From IMG/VR virus record IMGVR_UViG_3300044701_003953, positions 62,001 to 126,000 of that record: DNA of 64,000 nucleotides; one strand, 5' to 3'. The position numbers and the translations under genes were made by a program. The notes under the pieces are model-generated. The model saw only the letters and a program-made list of their open reading frames with translations, was not told where the DNA came from and searched no databases. Source of the stretch: a virus. Shown piece by piece: positions 1 through 8,483 of this stretch. Numbering within the stretch: position 1 is the stretch's first letter; each line of letters starts with the position of its first letter.

Positions 1-367
1 TGGATTCTAAGACTTGGTGTCGGAATTGTTCTCTTGCTTCGATGTAACTGCATTCGGCCTTGCTGTAACAGTAATAGAGTATCTCCCTGGTAAAGTTTTC
101 GGGACCTAGCGTTTCTACATCTCGGTTTAGTTCGTCGTTTGAGCCATAATAAGTCTGCCAGTCTGAATCGATTTTTGATTTGATGCGTTTTTTCTTTTTA
201 GTGCCATTCTTCAGTTTAACAGTTCGATAAGTGGTTTTTGAGAATTTTGCCAGTTTTTTGCCTATGTATTTCCTACCTGATACTCGATTCGTGATGAGAT
301 AGACGAAGCCTACACAATCGTCGGGCAAAGATTCTACGGGTGAGTTCTCGAAAAGCCACATGGACAT
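1..367 (-). CDS. GIY-YIG endonuclease-like protein (3' end cut by window)
   Basis: The minus-strand frame opens at 367 (ATG TCC ATG TGG) after an in-frame TAA at 376-374 and stays open to the window edge, so the C-terminus is missing. The visible ~121 residues begin MSMWLFENSPVE and contain GFVYLITNRVSGRKYIGKK, a GIY-YIG nuclease fold motif with VYLI standing for GIY and KYIG for YIG. A basic KKKKRIKSK stretch and WQTYYGSNDEL follow. The same arrangement occurs in short GIY-YIG proteins of T4-like cyanophages that are annotated as homing or Seg-like endonucleases. It is the last gene seen in the minus operon and starts 25 bases after its upstream neighbour. The second ATG at 361 could be the real start. 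Family assignment is good; homing activity is inference. Confidence 0.75.
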   Translation of the reverse strand, partial: MSMWLFENSPVESLPDDCVGFVYLITNRVSGRKYIGKKLAKFSKTTYRTVKLKNGTKKKKRIKSKIDSDWQTYYGSNDELNRDVETLGPENFTREILYYCYSKAECSYIEAREQFRHQVLES

Positions 368-391
368 CCATAGTTATCGTTTTATCGTTGA

Positions 392-862
392 TCATAGATT
401 TTTTTCGTAGATCCAGCCAAGATGTTCGGTTTCGTGTATCCAGGTGTAGATGGGAAACGTCACGGGCAACACCCATTCTCCGTTCCAACCTAGGTAATCA
501 CCGCGGATCGCGGGTTCTAACACTATGCCTTGCTGTTCGCAGGTTCTGCGATATGCTTCAGGATAACGCGGATAGTATAAGGCCTGCTGACGGAAACTGT
601 CAAAATTCATGCCTTCGAACCCGATACCTTCTATGATCACGGCCTTGTCGAGATCCTGTTCGACTACTGTATCGCCGTCCCTTTTGTTGTAGAACTCCAC
701 GACCAAGAGATGGTCTCCATGTCCTCCGGAGACATCAAAAGTCTTGACGTGGTGATGATCGAGCTCGCCGCGGAACAATACTTGATCGTCCCAACGGATT
801 TCGATCTCGGGATAGTCGTCCCACCATACGGGTTTTAGAGTGATATCAATGACGGTATCCAT
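392..862 (-). CDS. Conserved hypothetical phage protein
   Basis: A 156-residue protein that I do not recognise by function. It starts MDTVIDITLKPVWWDDYPEI and is rich in Asp/Glu and aromatic residues. The alternating pattern in the first ~90 residues (EIRWDDQVLFRGEL, HLLVVEFYNKRDGD) suggests a small beta-sandwich, with an aromatic, helix-poor C-terminal half (YLGWNGEWVLPVTFPIY). There are no cysteines for metal binding apart from one, no signal peptide and no membrane segment. It overlaps the end of the upstream radical SAM gene by 17 bases, so it is probably translationally coupled to it. A carbohydrate- or protein-binding accessory is possible but unproven. Confidence 0.7.
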   Translation of the reverse strand: MDTVIDITLKPVWWDDYPEIEIRWDDQVLFRGELDHHHVKTFDVSGGHGDHLLVVEFYNKRDGDTVVEQDLDKAVIIEGIGFEGMNFDSFRQQALYYPRYPEAYRRTCEQQGIVLEPAIRGDYLGWNGEWVLPVTFPIYTWIHETEHLGWIYEKNL

Positions 863-2153
863 ATATCCTTAACCAATCTGTTGCTTCAGGTAAAAAATCT
901 TCGACGGTCTTGTCGTGGAGCTCATCCTGCTCGCTGAGCCTAGCAGCCATATCTCGGCGTAGTTCATCGGCTCCTGCCGGTTCAGGTCTCCGCAAGTGTC
1001 GTATCAACGCTTCTGCTTCGTTCTTTAATGTGATCTCGACGTTGTTGGGATTCTTGGTATTGTTGAATCTTTCACCTTGTATCTGTATGCTGTCTGCGAA
1101 ATCCTGTAAGTGCTGTATAGTATATGCTTTGAGATCCTCGGGCAAGAGATCTGACAACATCCATCTTGGACGATTTGGGTAGCTGGCATCGATGGGGATA
1201 CGACGATCCAGGGCGTGTTTCAGTAGCGTGTGGTATCTTAATACTGATAATGCTGTAGGTACTGTACGGAAAGTCCATTGTACTTCTGGCATAGCATCTC
1301 TCATATCATCCACATTACGCAGGATCTGTGTGATGTCTGCGCCTTGCCGCAGATAATCGTTGGCACGGTCTGCTGTTTCGATGCTGACGCCAATCTCTAC
1401 TCGTTTGAAGATACGCAAGAGATCATGATATTTTGAGTAGTTGATACTACCGTTGGTAGTGAACGACAAGTTTAACCAAGTCATCTTTTTGTCGGCAAAC
1501 ATCTTCAGCAGATCTCGGAAACGCTCAATGAGTTCAGGTTCTCCGCCGATGATGTGTACTACACGAACCGACTCGTAATTTACATCGAACCAGTCAACGA
1601 AACGCTGCCAAGCCACCGGATCCTGCGTCCATGGCTCTAACTTGTAGTCGATAGGAATCCATCCCATCTTCCGTTGATCTTGTGCCACACGGCTAGATGC
1701 TTCGGGCGGACAAAACTTACAGCTGAAATTACAAGTGGTACCGATGTTGAGATGTAGGCTGGCTATGCGGGTAACAGTCTCTCCGTCGTTGTTGGCGCTG
1801 TAATCAAAATACCCTTTGTGCGGACTCTGCTCAAAACTACGGTCAAACTGTCGCTGGAAGATCACCGACTTGAGATTTTCTTTCTGTCTCGCAGATGTAT
1901 AACCGGCAGCATCTTTCATCTGGCACATGCGGCACATAGGATCCACGGTATCACCTAATTTGATCCTGCGCTTTTCCCGCATGCGACTGCTGTTCCAATA
2001 GTCATCGATGCCGATGCGTTTGATATTCCACTCCCGTCCTTCGCTGGTCATGATGATTTTGTCATTCTGGCACCCGCAGAGATCGTAACTGCCATCGTGA
2101 TTGATGTTCAGTTCGAACCACGGTATGTTACAGAATATATCTTTATTTGCCAT
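846..2153 (-). CDS. Radical SAM protein with N-terminal twitch/SPASM-like cysteines
   Basis: A 435-residue radical SAM enzyme. The [4Fe-4S]-SAM motif CNFSCKFC (C-x3-C-x2-C) lies at about residue 141-148, followed by the SAM-binding IGGEPEL near 202. The N-terminus carries extra cysteines (FCNIPW, DLCGCQND, CRMCQMK) in the layout seen in twitch/SPASM auxiliary-cluster proteins, but placed before the core. Such enzymes make 5'-deoxyadenosyl radicals, often to modify peptides; the substrate here is unknown. It overlaps its upstream neighbour, another radical SAM gene, by 11 bases and lies downstream of gp46. The C-terminus ends in a DELHDKTVEDFLPEATDW segment that resembles the tails of other family members in this window. 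Family certain; reaction unknown. Confidence 0.88.
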   Translation of the reverse strand: MANKDIFCNIPWFELNINHDGSYDLCGCQNDKIIMTSEGREWNIKRIGIDDYWNSSRMREKRRIKLGDTVDPMCRMCQMKDAAGYTSARQKENLKSVIFQRQFDRSFEQSPHKGYFDYSANNDGETVTRIASLHLNIGTTCNFSCKFCPPEASSRVAQDQRKMGWIPIDYKLEPWTQDPVAWQRFVDWFDVNYESVRVVHIIGGEPELIERFRDLLKMFADKKMTWLNLSFTTNGSINYSKYHDLLRIFKRVEIGVSIETADRANDYLRQGADITQILRNVDDMRDAMPEVQWTFRTVPTALSVLRYHTLLKHALDRRIPIDASYPNRPRWMLSDLLPEDLKAYTIQHLQDFADSIQIQGERFNNTKNPNNVEITLKNEAEALIRHLRRPEPAGADELRRDMAARLSEQDELHDKTVEDFLPEATDWLRIYGYRH

Positions 2154-3114
2154 GTTTGCTACATTTAAATTTACAGATAGGAGGCGGAAACATCTCCCAC
2201 CGCATCTTTAGTTCGTCCCAACAAGGATCGCTTAACACCGCATCAAATCCGCGAGTGCGCACATTGATACGGTCTTGATATTTTTCCAAGAAATCGTTTT
2301 CCATGTAGCCCGATCCAAACCAAGCACAAGGGAAAAACCTTCCGTCGGCACTGACGAATGGCATCTGTATACCATTGAGACATGCCTGTGGAGCATCGGT
2401 ATCTCTCTTCACTGGGGGAAGATGATATTTCCTGCCAAGCACTAGATTAGATCTACTGTACACACGATCTTCTTTGTAATTGTCGGGCTCTAGTGTATCA
2501 ACGCCTTGGTCATTGAGGTATCTAGGATCGTTGCTACCAAATTTCATGCTACGGACCAGATCAAATTGGTCCACGCCTAAATCACTGGCTAGTTTCCTGA
2601 TCTCCTCGGCACGATGGGCGTTGAATCGGAACAGTATCGTGCTCCAACGTATGTTGACGTCAGAGGAACCGCTAAGTGTCTTCAGTCCCGTGATGATAGA
2701 ATCCCAATCGCTGTTGACGCGATATATCTTGTTGCTGGCATCGTCCCAGCCATCTACGCTAAACGTCACGCGATCTTTTTCGTTTAGGAACGAACCCAGC
2801 TCTCGCCACCACTCGGGCTTTTTGTAACTACCGTTCGTGACTATGTTGACTTGTGTCTCGGGAGAAACAGTTTTGACATATCCAACGATCTCCAAGAAAT
2901 CTGTGGCATAGATGGGATCGCCGATGTCTCCGCAGAAGCTGAGGTATTTTATCTTTGACAGCACATCTTGTGTGAAGATCTGTTGGAATTCTGTGAGGCT
3001 ATAATCCCTGTTGATCTGCGGATGATCATCTTTTAATTCCGTGCGAGGACAGCGGGGACATTTGAGCACACATTTGGAACTGACTTCCAAATGCAAATGC
3101 GTGATGTCAAACAC
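2143..3114 (-). CDS. Radical SAM/SPASM-type protein
   Basis: A 323-residue radical SAM protein of a different architecture from the other eight here. The core motif KCVLKCPRC (Cys15, Cys19, Cys22) is almost at the N-terminus. It is followed by FCGDIGDP in place of GGEP and by a canonical C-terminal SPASM-like region (ACLNGIQMPFVSADGRFFPC, then CKFKCSKH at the end). This is the usual order for peptide-modifying SPASM enzymes and anaerobic-sulfatase-maturase-like proteins. It overlaps gp46 by 8 bases upstream and the next radical SAM gene by 11 bases downstream, so the three are one translation-coupled unit. The substrate is unknown. Confidence 0.87.
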   Translation of the reverse strand: MFDITHLHLEVSSKCVLKCPRCPRTELKDDHPQINRDYSLTEFQQIFTQDVLSKIKYLSFCGDIGDPIYATDFLEIVGYVKTVSPETQVNIVTNGSYKKPEWWRELGSFLNEKDRVTFSVDGWDDASNKIYRVNSDWDSIITGLKTLSGSSDVNIRWSTILFRFNAHRAEEIRKLASDLGVDQFDLVRSMKFGSNDPRYLNDQGVDTLEPDNYKEDRVYSRSNLVLGRKYHLPPVKRDTDAPQACLNGIQMPFVSADGRFFPCAWFGSGYMENDFLEKYQDRINVRTRGFDAVLSDPCWDELKMRWEMFPPPICKFKCSKHGK

Positions 3115-4882
3115 CCGCGACCTCTACGTCGGTGTTGTAAGTGGTGAATCCGTTTTCTTTGACCACGTGCATGATGTTGTTCACTCGCCCTGCTAGTTCA
3201 TCTTTGTGCGATACTAGCCATACGCTACGATTCACGTCGCGGCTCATCTTCTTCAAGATAGCGAGTGCGTTCTCTACACCCGACGAGTCCATGCCCGAAT
3301 CTACTAGCTCGTCGATGAACAACAAGTTGATAGGCTGATACAGTCCTTCCCAGACATCTCGGAACGCCCAAGACAGTGAAAGGATCAAGCGATTGCGCTC
3401 ACCGCGTGATAAGTTGTCAAAGTCTAAGTCGCGCCCTAGCTCAGTGATCTCCACTGTGAGATCGTTCTGGAACTTCACTGTATGTGGGAGTCCGATACGA
3501 TCTAGATAGTAACTGAGTCGCTGGTTCAAGTAAGCGAGGTTCTGATCGATGATGCGTTTGCGCACGAACGAGTCCTTGCTGGTCAATAGTTTCAGCAAGA
3601 AGTCTTGGTGATCTCGCACTCGCGCGATCTCGTTGATAGTATCGTAGTTGACTTCTTCTACCGCCGCTTCTTCCATCTCACGGATCTGCTCGCTGTAGGG
3701 ATCATGTTCGGCTTCACGTGTGACCAGATTGGTCTTGAGTGTTTCCAGCGTATTGCGATGATTGAGGGCATCTTCCAGCGTGTCATAGAACACCACAGGA
3801 GGATGTCGCAAGTCGCCTAAATCTAGCAAAGCAGACTTGATAGCTTCCACTTCTTCGCCGATGGCCTTGGCTTGATCTTGTGCTTCAGTCAACGATGATT
3901 GTTTGCTATTCAGTATCTCGTCTTGCTTGGCATCGTGTATGTCTTGTCCACAAGCATAGCACTTGTGTTCTTTGAGAGACACGATTTCTTTTTCTAGTTT
4001 GGATGCTAGTTTAGTCAGACGATCTAGCTCGGCTTCGCTTTGACGCTGTGCTTTGGCCAAGTCAGATCGTGTTTTTTGTTCTTCGTTGAACGATACCAGA
4101 TCTCTGTGTGCTTGGATCTCGGCTTCGATGTCGATCTTTTCTAGTTCGGCGATACCTGCCCGCATCTTGTCGCAGTCTTCGTCTTGCTTGGCCACCCACA
4201 GTCGCTGGCGTTTGCGCAGGCTTTCGATCTGTTCTTCGATGCGCCGATTGGCGTCTTGGACGGCTTTGATGCGAGCTTCTTCTTGCGTGATGGCATCTTT
4301 AGTGGCTTTGATCTGCTCTTTGAGACGATCTGCTTTTTCCGATAGTAGAGTGATGCCCAGCAGTTGTTCGATGATGGTACGTTGATCGTTGGCTCGTAAA
4401 GCTAAGAATGGTTCTGTGTAAGTGTTGAGTGCTACTACATGCTTGAACATCTCGTGTTCCATGCCCAACATGCGTTCGATGTCGGCTTGTGTTTCTCTGC
4501 TGTCGCCTTGTGCGTCGTCGGTGATCTCTTGCTCGTCACCTGCCACCCAGAACTTCATGACATTGGGCTTGCGTCCGCGTTCGATGCGATAGTCTATGCC
4601 ATCTTTCTCAAACTCGATAGTGACCAACATGTTCTTGCCATTGGTCTTGTTGATGAGGTTGTCTTTTTTGATGTTGGTCAGCGCATTGCCATATAACGCA
4701 TAGCTGAGGGCGTTGATGATGGTAGTCTTGCCTGTGCCGTTACGGGCACCAGAATCGTCACCGCCGAGATCCAAGTTCTCACCTAAGACTAGCGTGAGAT
4801 CTTTTCGATCGAAATTCACAGCCTGCGTGGCGTTACCCACGCTCATGAAGTTTTTAACAGTCAGGGTTTTGATCTTGAACAT
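3107..4882 (-). CDS. 46: Recombination endonuclease subunit gp46 (Rad50/SbcC-like ATPase)
   Basis: A 591-residue SMC-like ATPase, matching T4 gp46 (560) in length. Walker A is ARNGTGKTT (residues 46-54). Long charged coiled-coil arms flank a zinc hook with CYACGQ (CxxC) at about residue 307-310. The ABC signature LSRGERNR is near 490, and Walker B LLFIDE with the following ELVDSGMD is near 520. With gp47 it forms the Mre11-Rad50-type complex that resects double-strand ends for recombination-dependent replication and packaging-linked DNA metabolism in the cytoplasm. Unusually, a radical SAM gene separates it from gp47. It starts 13 bases after that gene ends. Confidence 0.96.
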   Translation of the reverse strand: MFKIKTLTVKNFMSVGNATQAVNFDRKDLTLVLGENLDLGGDDSGARNGTGKTTIINALSYALYGNALTNIKKDNLINKTNGKNMLVTIEFEKDGIDYRIERGRKPNVMKFWVAGDEQEITDDAQGDSRETQADIERMLGMEHEMFKHVVALNTYTEPFLALRANDQRTIIEQLLGITLLSEKADRLKEQIKATKDAITQEEARIKAVQDANRRIEEQIESLRKRQRLWVAKQDEDCDKMRAGIAELEKIDIEAEIQAHRDLVSFNEEQKTRSDLAKAQRQSEAELDRLTKLASKLEKEIVSLKEHKCYACGQDIHDAKQDEILNSKQSSLTEAQDQAKAIGEEVEAIKSALLDLGDLRHPPVVFYDTLEDALNHRNTLETLKTNLVTREAEHDPYSEQIREMEEAAVEEVNYDTINEIARVRDHQDFLLKLLTSKDSFVRKRIIDQNLAYLNQRLSYYLDRIGLPHTVKFQNDLTVEITELGRDLDFDNLSRGERNRLILSLSWAFRDVWEGLYQPINLLFIDELVDSGMDSSGVENALAILKKMSRDVNRSVWLVSHKDELAGRVNNIMHVVKENGFTTYNTDVEVAGV

Positions 4883-4895
4883 AATCTTTGATATT

Positions 4896-6497
4896 TTACA
4901 CTAGTCCCAGTGCTTTCGCGACCTCGGGATGTGCTTTGGCAAAACTTTCTCCTCGCACAGAATCGAGTTGATTCATATAGTTGACGAATGGGATGTTTTC
5001 TGTATGCTTGGATTTTTCCAATATACCTAAAACTGTTTCGATGAAAGGTCGTGTGCGTTCGTTGAACGAATGGCTCTTAAGTTTTTCTATGCTGAGTTCG
5101 GCCGCTTTCTTTGGGATCTTTGACAAGCTCAGATGATCGGGGTTGTATAGTATGCTGAAGTATAGATCTTCGAATCCCGCACTCTCGATCCAATCACACA
5201 ATTCCGGGAGATAATGTACATTCATGACGCTTACTACACAATGTATGTTCAATATCACGTTATTGGTTTTATGTTCTTTGATGTATCGCACATTTTGTTC
5301 GACTGTGCTCCAACCAAATTTCTCGCCACCTGGGCGTTGTATATCGAATCGATCACCGATATCGTCGATACTGATAGCTAAGTCGATTTTTTTAAAGTGA
5401 CGCCATAGATCTAGTAGATGGTCATTGATGATCGAGCCATTGGTATTATAATGTATCGAAACATCGCCGGCGATATTCCGTTCTACCATCGATTCTAATG
5501 CTCGTAGATGATTCTTATCTAATAGCGGTTCGCCTCCGGCAAAGTCAAAATATTTTATCTGTGGGTTATCGATCACGCTATCCCATAGAGTCTGACCGTC
5601 ATGTATCCATTTGCCTTTTTCGATCGCTTGCCATGCTCGGTGTGTCTTTTTTTCTTTTGTAGACAAAGGTGCTAAAATCTCTCCAGCGATCTTGCTACTG
5701 CTTTTTTCGGAACAGATACGACATTTGAAATTACATACGTTCCCAAACGCCACAGAGACCATCTTGAGATTTTTTAGATCATCTTCTTCCCAATTGATAG
5801 ATCTGCTGTCGTCACCGAATCTTAAGGCATATAACTGTCTTTTACTGACAGCACCGCTTTCTTCCTCTTTCCAACAACGAGAACATGCTTGTAGTCTGAC
5901 ACCTTCGCGGAATAGTCTACGTAGCTTTTTCATGTAATTGCTATTATAGACTTCCTCCAATGAATCGACGGTTGGGTCAAACAAAGTACCGTTGTCTCTG
6001 GTGGCTCCGCCTTGATAAAAGCAACAAGGAGCGAATGTGCCGATTGGGCTGATATCTAGAGAATTCCAAGGCAAAGGGCACACAGTCGCTGGCATACCAA
6101 ACGCCGCACGACTTTCAGTTATTTCTGTGGGTTGATGGTGATTCCCGTCTGTCTGCTCATCGATGAGCACCGTGGGAGGTGAATCTACCCCGACCGCTTG
6201 GTAACATCGTGTCGCGATGTCGTGTTCCCTATCGCCGGGTAACACCAATACTATGAAAAAATTTGGGACATCGACGACTTTTAGTTGTTGGAAAAAGTCT
6301 TTGAAAAATCTTTCTAATAGATCGTCGCTGACAGTATCGCGGAGGTAAAACACCAGACGTTCATCGTCTCGGTACTCTTCTCTCTTCAGTGATTTGAGAT
6401 GTAGATAGAAATCGCCCCAAGACATAGAAAAGAAATCTCCGATGTCTTGGCATACGATGACAGAGTACTCTTCTTGTAGATTTTCTAATAGGGTCAT
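4896..6497 (-). CDS. Radical SAM protein with extra N-terminal domain, between gp47 and gp46
   Basis: A 533-residue protein in three parts. The first ~130 residues form an extra domain with no cysteine motif (SVIVCQDIGDFFSMSWGDF; VPNFFIVLVLPGD). Next comes an N-terminal twitch-like block, CPLPWNSLDISPIGTFAPCC at about 139, with CSRCWKEEE further on. The radical SAM core has CNFKCRICSEKSSSK at about 254 and GGEPLLD at about 320. The C-terminal tail YMNQLDSVRGESFAKAHPE closely matches that of the protein at 48777-49991. The gene overlaps gp47 by an ATGA (4 bases) and is followed by gp46 after 13 bases, so it is co-expressed with the recombination genes. The substrate and the role of the first domain are unknown. 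Confidence 0.9.
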   Translation of the reverse strand: MTLLENLQEEYSVIVCQDIGDFFSMSWGDFYLHLKSLKREEYRDDERLVFYLRDTVSDDLLERFFKDFFQQLKVVDVPNFFIVLVLPGDREHDIATRCYQAVGVDSPPTVLIDEQTDGNHHQPTEITESRAAFGMPATVCPLPWNSLDISPIGTFAPCCFYQGGATRDNGTLFDPTVDSLEEVYNSNYMKKLRRLFREGVRLQACSRCWKEEESGAVSKRQLYALRFGDDSRSINWEEDDLKNLKMVSVAFGNVCNFKCRICSEKSSSKIAGEILAPLSTKEKKTHRAWQAIEKGKWIHDGQTLWDSVIDNPQIKYFDFAGGEPLLDKNHLRALESMVERNIAGDVSIHYNTNGSIINDHLLDLWRHFKKIDLAISIDDIGDRFDIQRPGGEKFGWSTVEQNVRYIKEHKTNNVILNIHCVVSVMNVHYLPELCDWIESAGFEDLYFSILYNPDHLSLSKIPKKAAELSIEKLKSHSFNERTRPFIETVLGILEKSKHTENIPFVNYMNQLDSVRGESFAKAHPEVAKALGLV

Positions 6498-7510
6498 AGA
6501 TTCTGGTAGATGTTCAGCAACATGCCACGATCATACTGCTCGCTTTCGATGTTGGTGATCTGATCCGCCACGATCTGGTCTACGCTCTCAAACGCGATCT
6601 GCGCAGAGGAACCTCCGTCGGTGACGTCGGAGTTCTTGGCCGGGATCAGCGTGAACTCACGTAAGCCATATTGCCCCATGAATGTTTCTTTGAGGAACGA
6701 AGCTTCTTCGTAGGAGATGTCAACATCGATGTTGACACGGGCATGTAGCCCTTTGAACAACAGTGAATCGGTGTTTTTGAGTATGTTGGAAAGTTGATAC
6801 ACACGATAACGGGGTTGGTCGGGCCAAGCATGGAACACGGGATCTTTGCCCCATTCCAGGACCATCATGCCGCGTTCGTCGTCACCGGCATCAGCATAGT
6901 TATGCGGAAAGCAGTTTCCGATGTAAGTGATATTGTTATTGGATTGGCGTTTATGGAAATGTCCAGTAAACACCTGATCGAATCCGTGGAAGGCGTTGGC
7001 GTTGATCTCCCCGTGGTCGGGCATCTGTACCATGGCGTTCATGAAGTAGCCAGGTAACTCAAAGTGCCCAAACATGTATTTGCCTTTGAGCTTGGGTACC
7101 TTCTTGTGATCTTCTCCTACCAGCCAAGGTGCGATGACCACATCGCCTTCGTTGAACCAATCGTTACAGATGTGTACGTTTGGTAGATGCCGCGCCCACT
7201 CGACGCTTTGTACGTCACGGCGGTCTCTGTAGTAGAGATCGTGGTTGCCAGGGATGAAGAACACATTGTCAAAGTTCTCATTGAGGTGCTCTAGTGCCCG
7301 GAGGCTGTAAGTCAGTGTCACGATATTGATGGACGCACGATTGTTGTGCCAGTCGCCCAAGAACATCGCCGTCTCGCAACCTTCTTCTCGGGCTTTGGCA
7401 GTGGCCCATTTGACGAATGCTAGACAATCGTCGTTGTGTAATTGGCTGTTGGATTTAAGCCCAAAGTGGATGTCGGTGAACACCGCAGCCTTGCGGAACA
7501 GATTCGCCAT
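6494..7510 (-). CDS. 47: Recombination endonuclease subunit gp47 (Mre11/SbcD-like)
   Basis: A 338-residue calcineurin-like metallophosphoesterase, the same size class as T4 gp47 (339). The metal-binding motifs appear in order: FTDIHFG near residue 10-16, LGDWHNN near 51, PGNHD near 86, GHFE near 149 and TGHFHKRQ near 183. It is the nuclease partner of gp46 and processes DNA ends for recombination-dependent replication. It lies directly downstream of the gp55-like gene (6-base gap) and its stop overlaps the start of the following radical SAM gene in ATGA. All metal ligands expected of the family are visible, so it should be active. Confidence 0.96.
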   Translation of the reverse strand: MANLFRKAAVFTDIHFGLKSNSQLHNDDCLAFVKWATAKAREEGCETAMFLGDWHNNRASINIVTLTYSLRALEHLNENFDNVFFIPGNHDLYYRDRRDVQSVEWARHLPNVHICNDWFNEGDVVIAPWLVGEDHKKVPKLKGKYMFGHFELPGYFMNAMVQMPDHGEINANAFHGFDQVFTGHFHKRQSNNNITYIGNCFPHNYADAGDDERGMMVLEWGKDPVFHAWPDQPRYRVYQLSNILKNTDSLLFKGLHARVNIDVDISYEEASFLKETFMGQYGLREFTLIPAKNSDVTDGGSSAQIAFESVDQIVADQITNIESEQYDRGMLLNIYQNL

Positions 7511-7516
7511 GTTTGA

Positions 7517-8413
7517 TTATTCCTCTACCGGTGATCCACTACCACCGCCACCGCCCCAAGTAGTTCCTTGGGCCTGTCGTGTGTAGCTAGGGGTGAGTCC
7601 GTTCATTTCTAAGATGTCGTCGCGTAAGTTCTGATTACGTTTTTCGATGTTTAACACACGAGTGAAACTATTAGTGATAGCGGCAGTATAATACGCAAAA
7701 GGGTTCTGCGATTTTGATTCGTCAAATTGGAGTCCGATCTGGCTGAGCTGTAAGAGTGCTTGGCTTCGCATTTCGTCATTGTAAGTGTATCCTCTCCAGT
7801 TTGAACGCATGGCATAACGCTCACAGAGTTTTAAAAACATGTGTGCGAGTTTATTGGTCATCGCACCGTGGTCCCGGGAAAATTCGCCGGTGTCAAGGTC
7901 GCCCCGCCAGTGGCTTTTGCCCACGCAAAAAGGTTCCCCATCTTCTGTGACACGGAAATGCTGGAACGGCGGGAAATTGACTTTCATGTATTTGGTAGGG
8001 GCACCAGCGGCCGGCTCCTCTAGATCGTCGTACTCACTGAGCACCGGCTCTTCGTCAAATAGCAGGGGTGCTTTTTGGTTCTTGGGTTTCTTCTTGGATG
8101 TGTCAATAGGAATATGGTCCCAGGTCATCACACGGAACACTACGTCTGTGTCGGGTACGTCTTTGAGTTTGATCTCAAATTCATCCAATTTCCTTTTGAC
8201 ACCATCCACTGAAGCGGCTTCGTGGGCCAATTTGGCCAGGCGCTCGGCACGATTCCTCCGTGCTTCGAGTATGTTCTTTTTGTTTATCTTTTTGATATCT
8301 GGCAAGATCATGTCGTAATCCTTGTCGCTGGGATCACGGAAACTACAGTAAGTAGTCTTGCTCTTGTGTATTTCTTTAAGGATATCTTTGTTGTTAAGGT
8401 AATTGTGTTTCAT
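7517..8413 (-). CDS. 55: gp55-like late-transcription sigma factor
   Basis: A 298-residue protein whose C-terminal third (NKLAHMFLKLCERYAMRSNW through NPFAYYTAAITNSFTRVLN and EKRNQNLRDDILE) matches the sigma-region-2-like core of phage T4 gp55. gp55 directs host RNA polymerase to TATAAATA late promoters. The N-terminal MKHNYLNNKDILKEIHKSK is also typical of marine T4-like gp55. I chose the ATG at 8413 over an in-frame start at 8467 because AGGAA sits about 5 bases before it and the extra 18 residues look unrelated. The middle (residues ~55-170) is charged and probably flexible; the C-terminus ends in a Gly5 run. Late promoter motifs matching this factor are present upstream of structural genes in this same window. 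Confidence 0.85.
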   Translation of the reverse strand: MKHNYLNNKDILKEIHKSKTTYCSFRDPSDKDYDMILPDIKKINKKNILEARRNRAERLAKLAHEAASVDGVKRKLDEFEIKLKDVPDTDVVFRVMTWDHIPIDTSKKKPKNQKAPLLFDEEPVLSEYDDLEEPAAGAPTKYMKVNFPPFQHFRVTEDGEPFCVGKSHWRGDLDTGEFSRDHGAMTNKLAHMFLKLCERYAMRSNWRGYTYNDEMRSQALLQLSQIGLQFDESKSQNPFAYYTAAITNSFTRVLNIEKRNQNLRDDILEMNGLTPSYTRQAQGTTWGGGGGSGSPVEE

Positions 8414-8421
8414 GGAGTTCC

Positions 8422-8427
8422 TATAAT
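8422..8427 (+). promoter_or_regulatory. Putative sigma70-type -10 box TATAAT
   Basis: A perfect TATAAT lies in the 70-base divergent region between gp55 (minus) and the gp48-like gene (plus), 26 bases before the late motif at 8448. It could give host-polymerase transcription of the structural block. No convincing TTGACA-like -35 box at 17 bases is visible, so the call is tentative. Confidence 0.35.
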
Positions 8428-8447
8428 ATGACCACTTTATATTAAGC

Positions 8448-8455
8448 GATAAATA
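8448..8455 (+). promoter_or_regulatory. T4-type late promoter motif GATAAATA
   Basis: GATAAATA matches seven of eight bases of the T4 late consensus TATAAATA recognised by gp55-programmed polymerase. It is 28 bases before the ATG of the first structural gene, leaving room for a short leader and the ribosome site AGAGGAAA. It is the most upstream motif of the late block and probably its main late start. Confidence 0.65.
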
Positions 8456-8483
8456 TTCAAAAAGCAAGAGGAAATATCACCAA

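Noticed and set aside
273-488. 71-residue minus ORF overlapping the GIY-YIG gene
   Set aside because: It sits in another frame of the well-matched GIY-YIG sequence and the preceding gene; no ribosome site or family resemblance.
8414-8483. Hairpin or riboswitch in the divergent gap
   Set aside because: The 70 bases are AT-rich with promoter-like boxes but show no stable stem or known riboswitch core.
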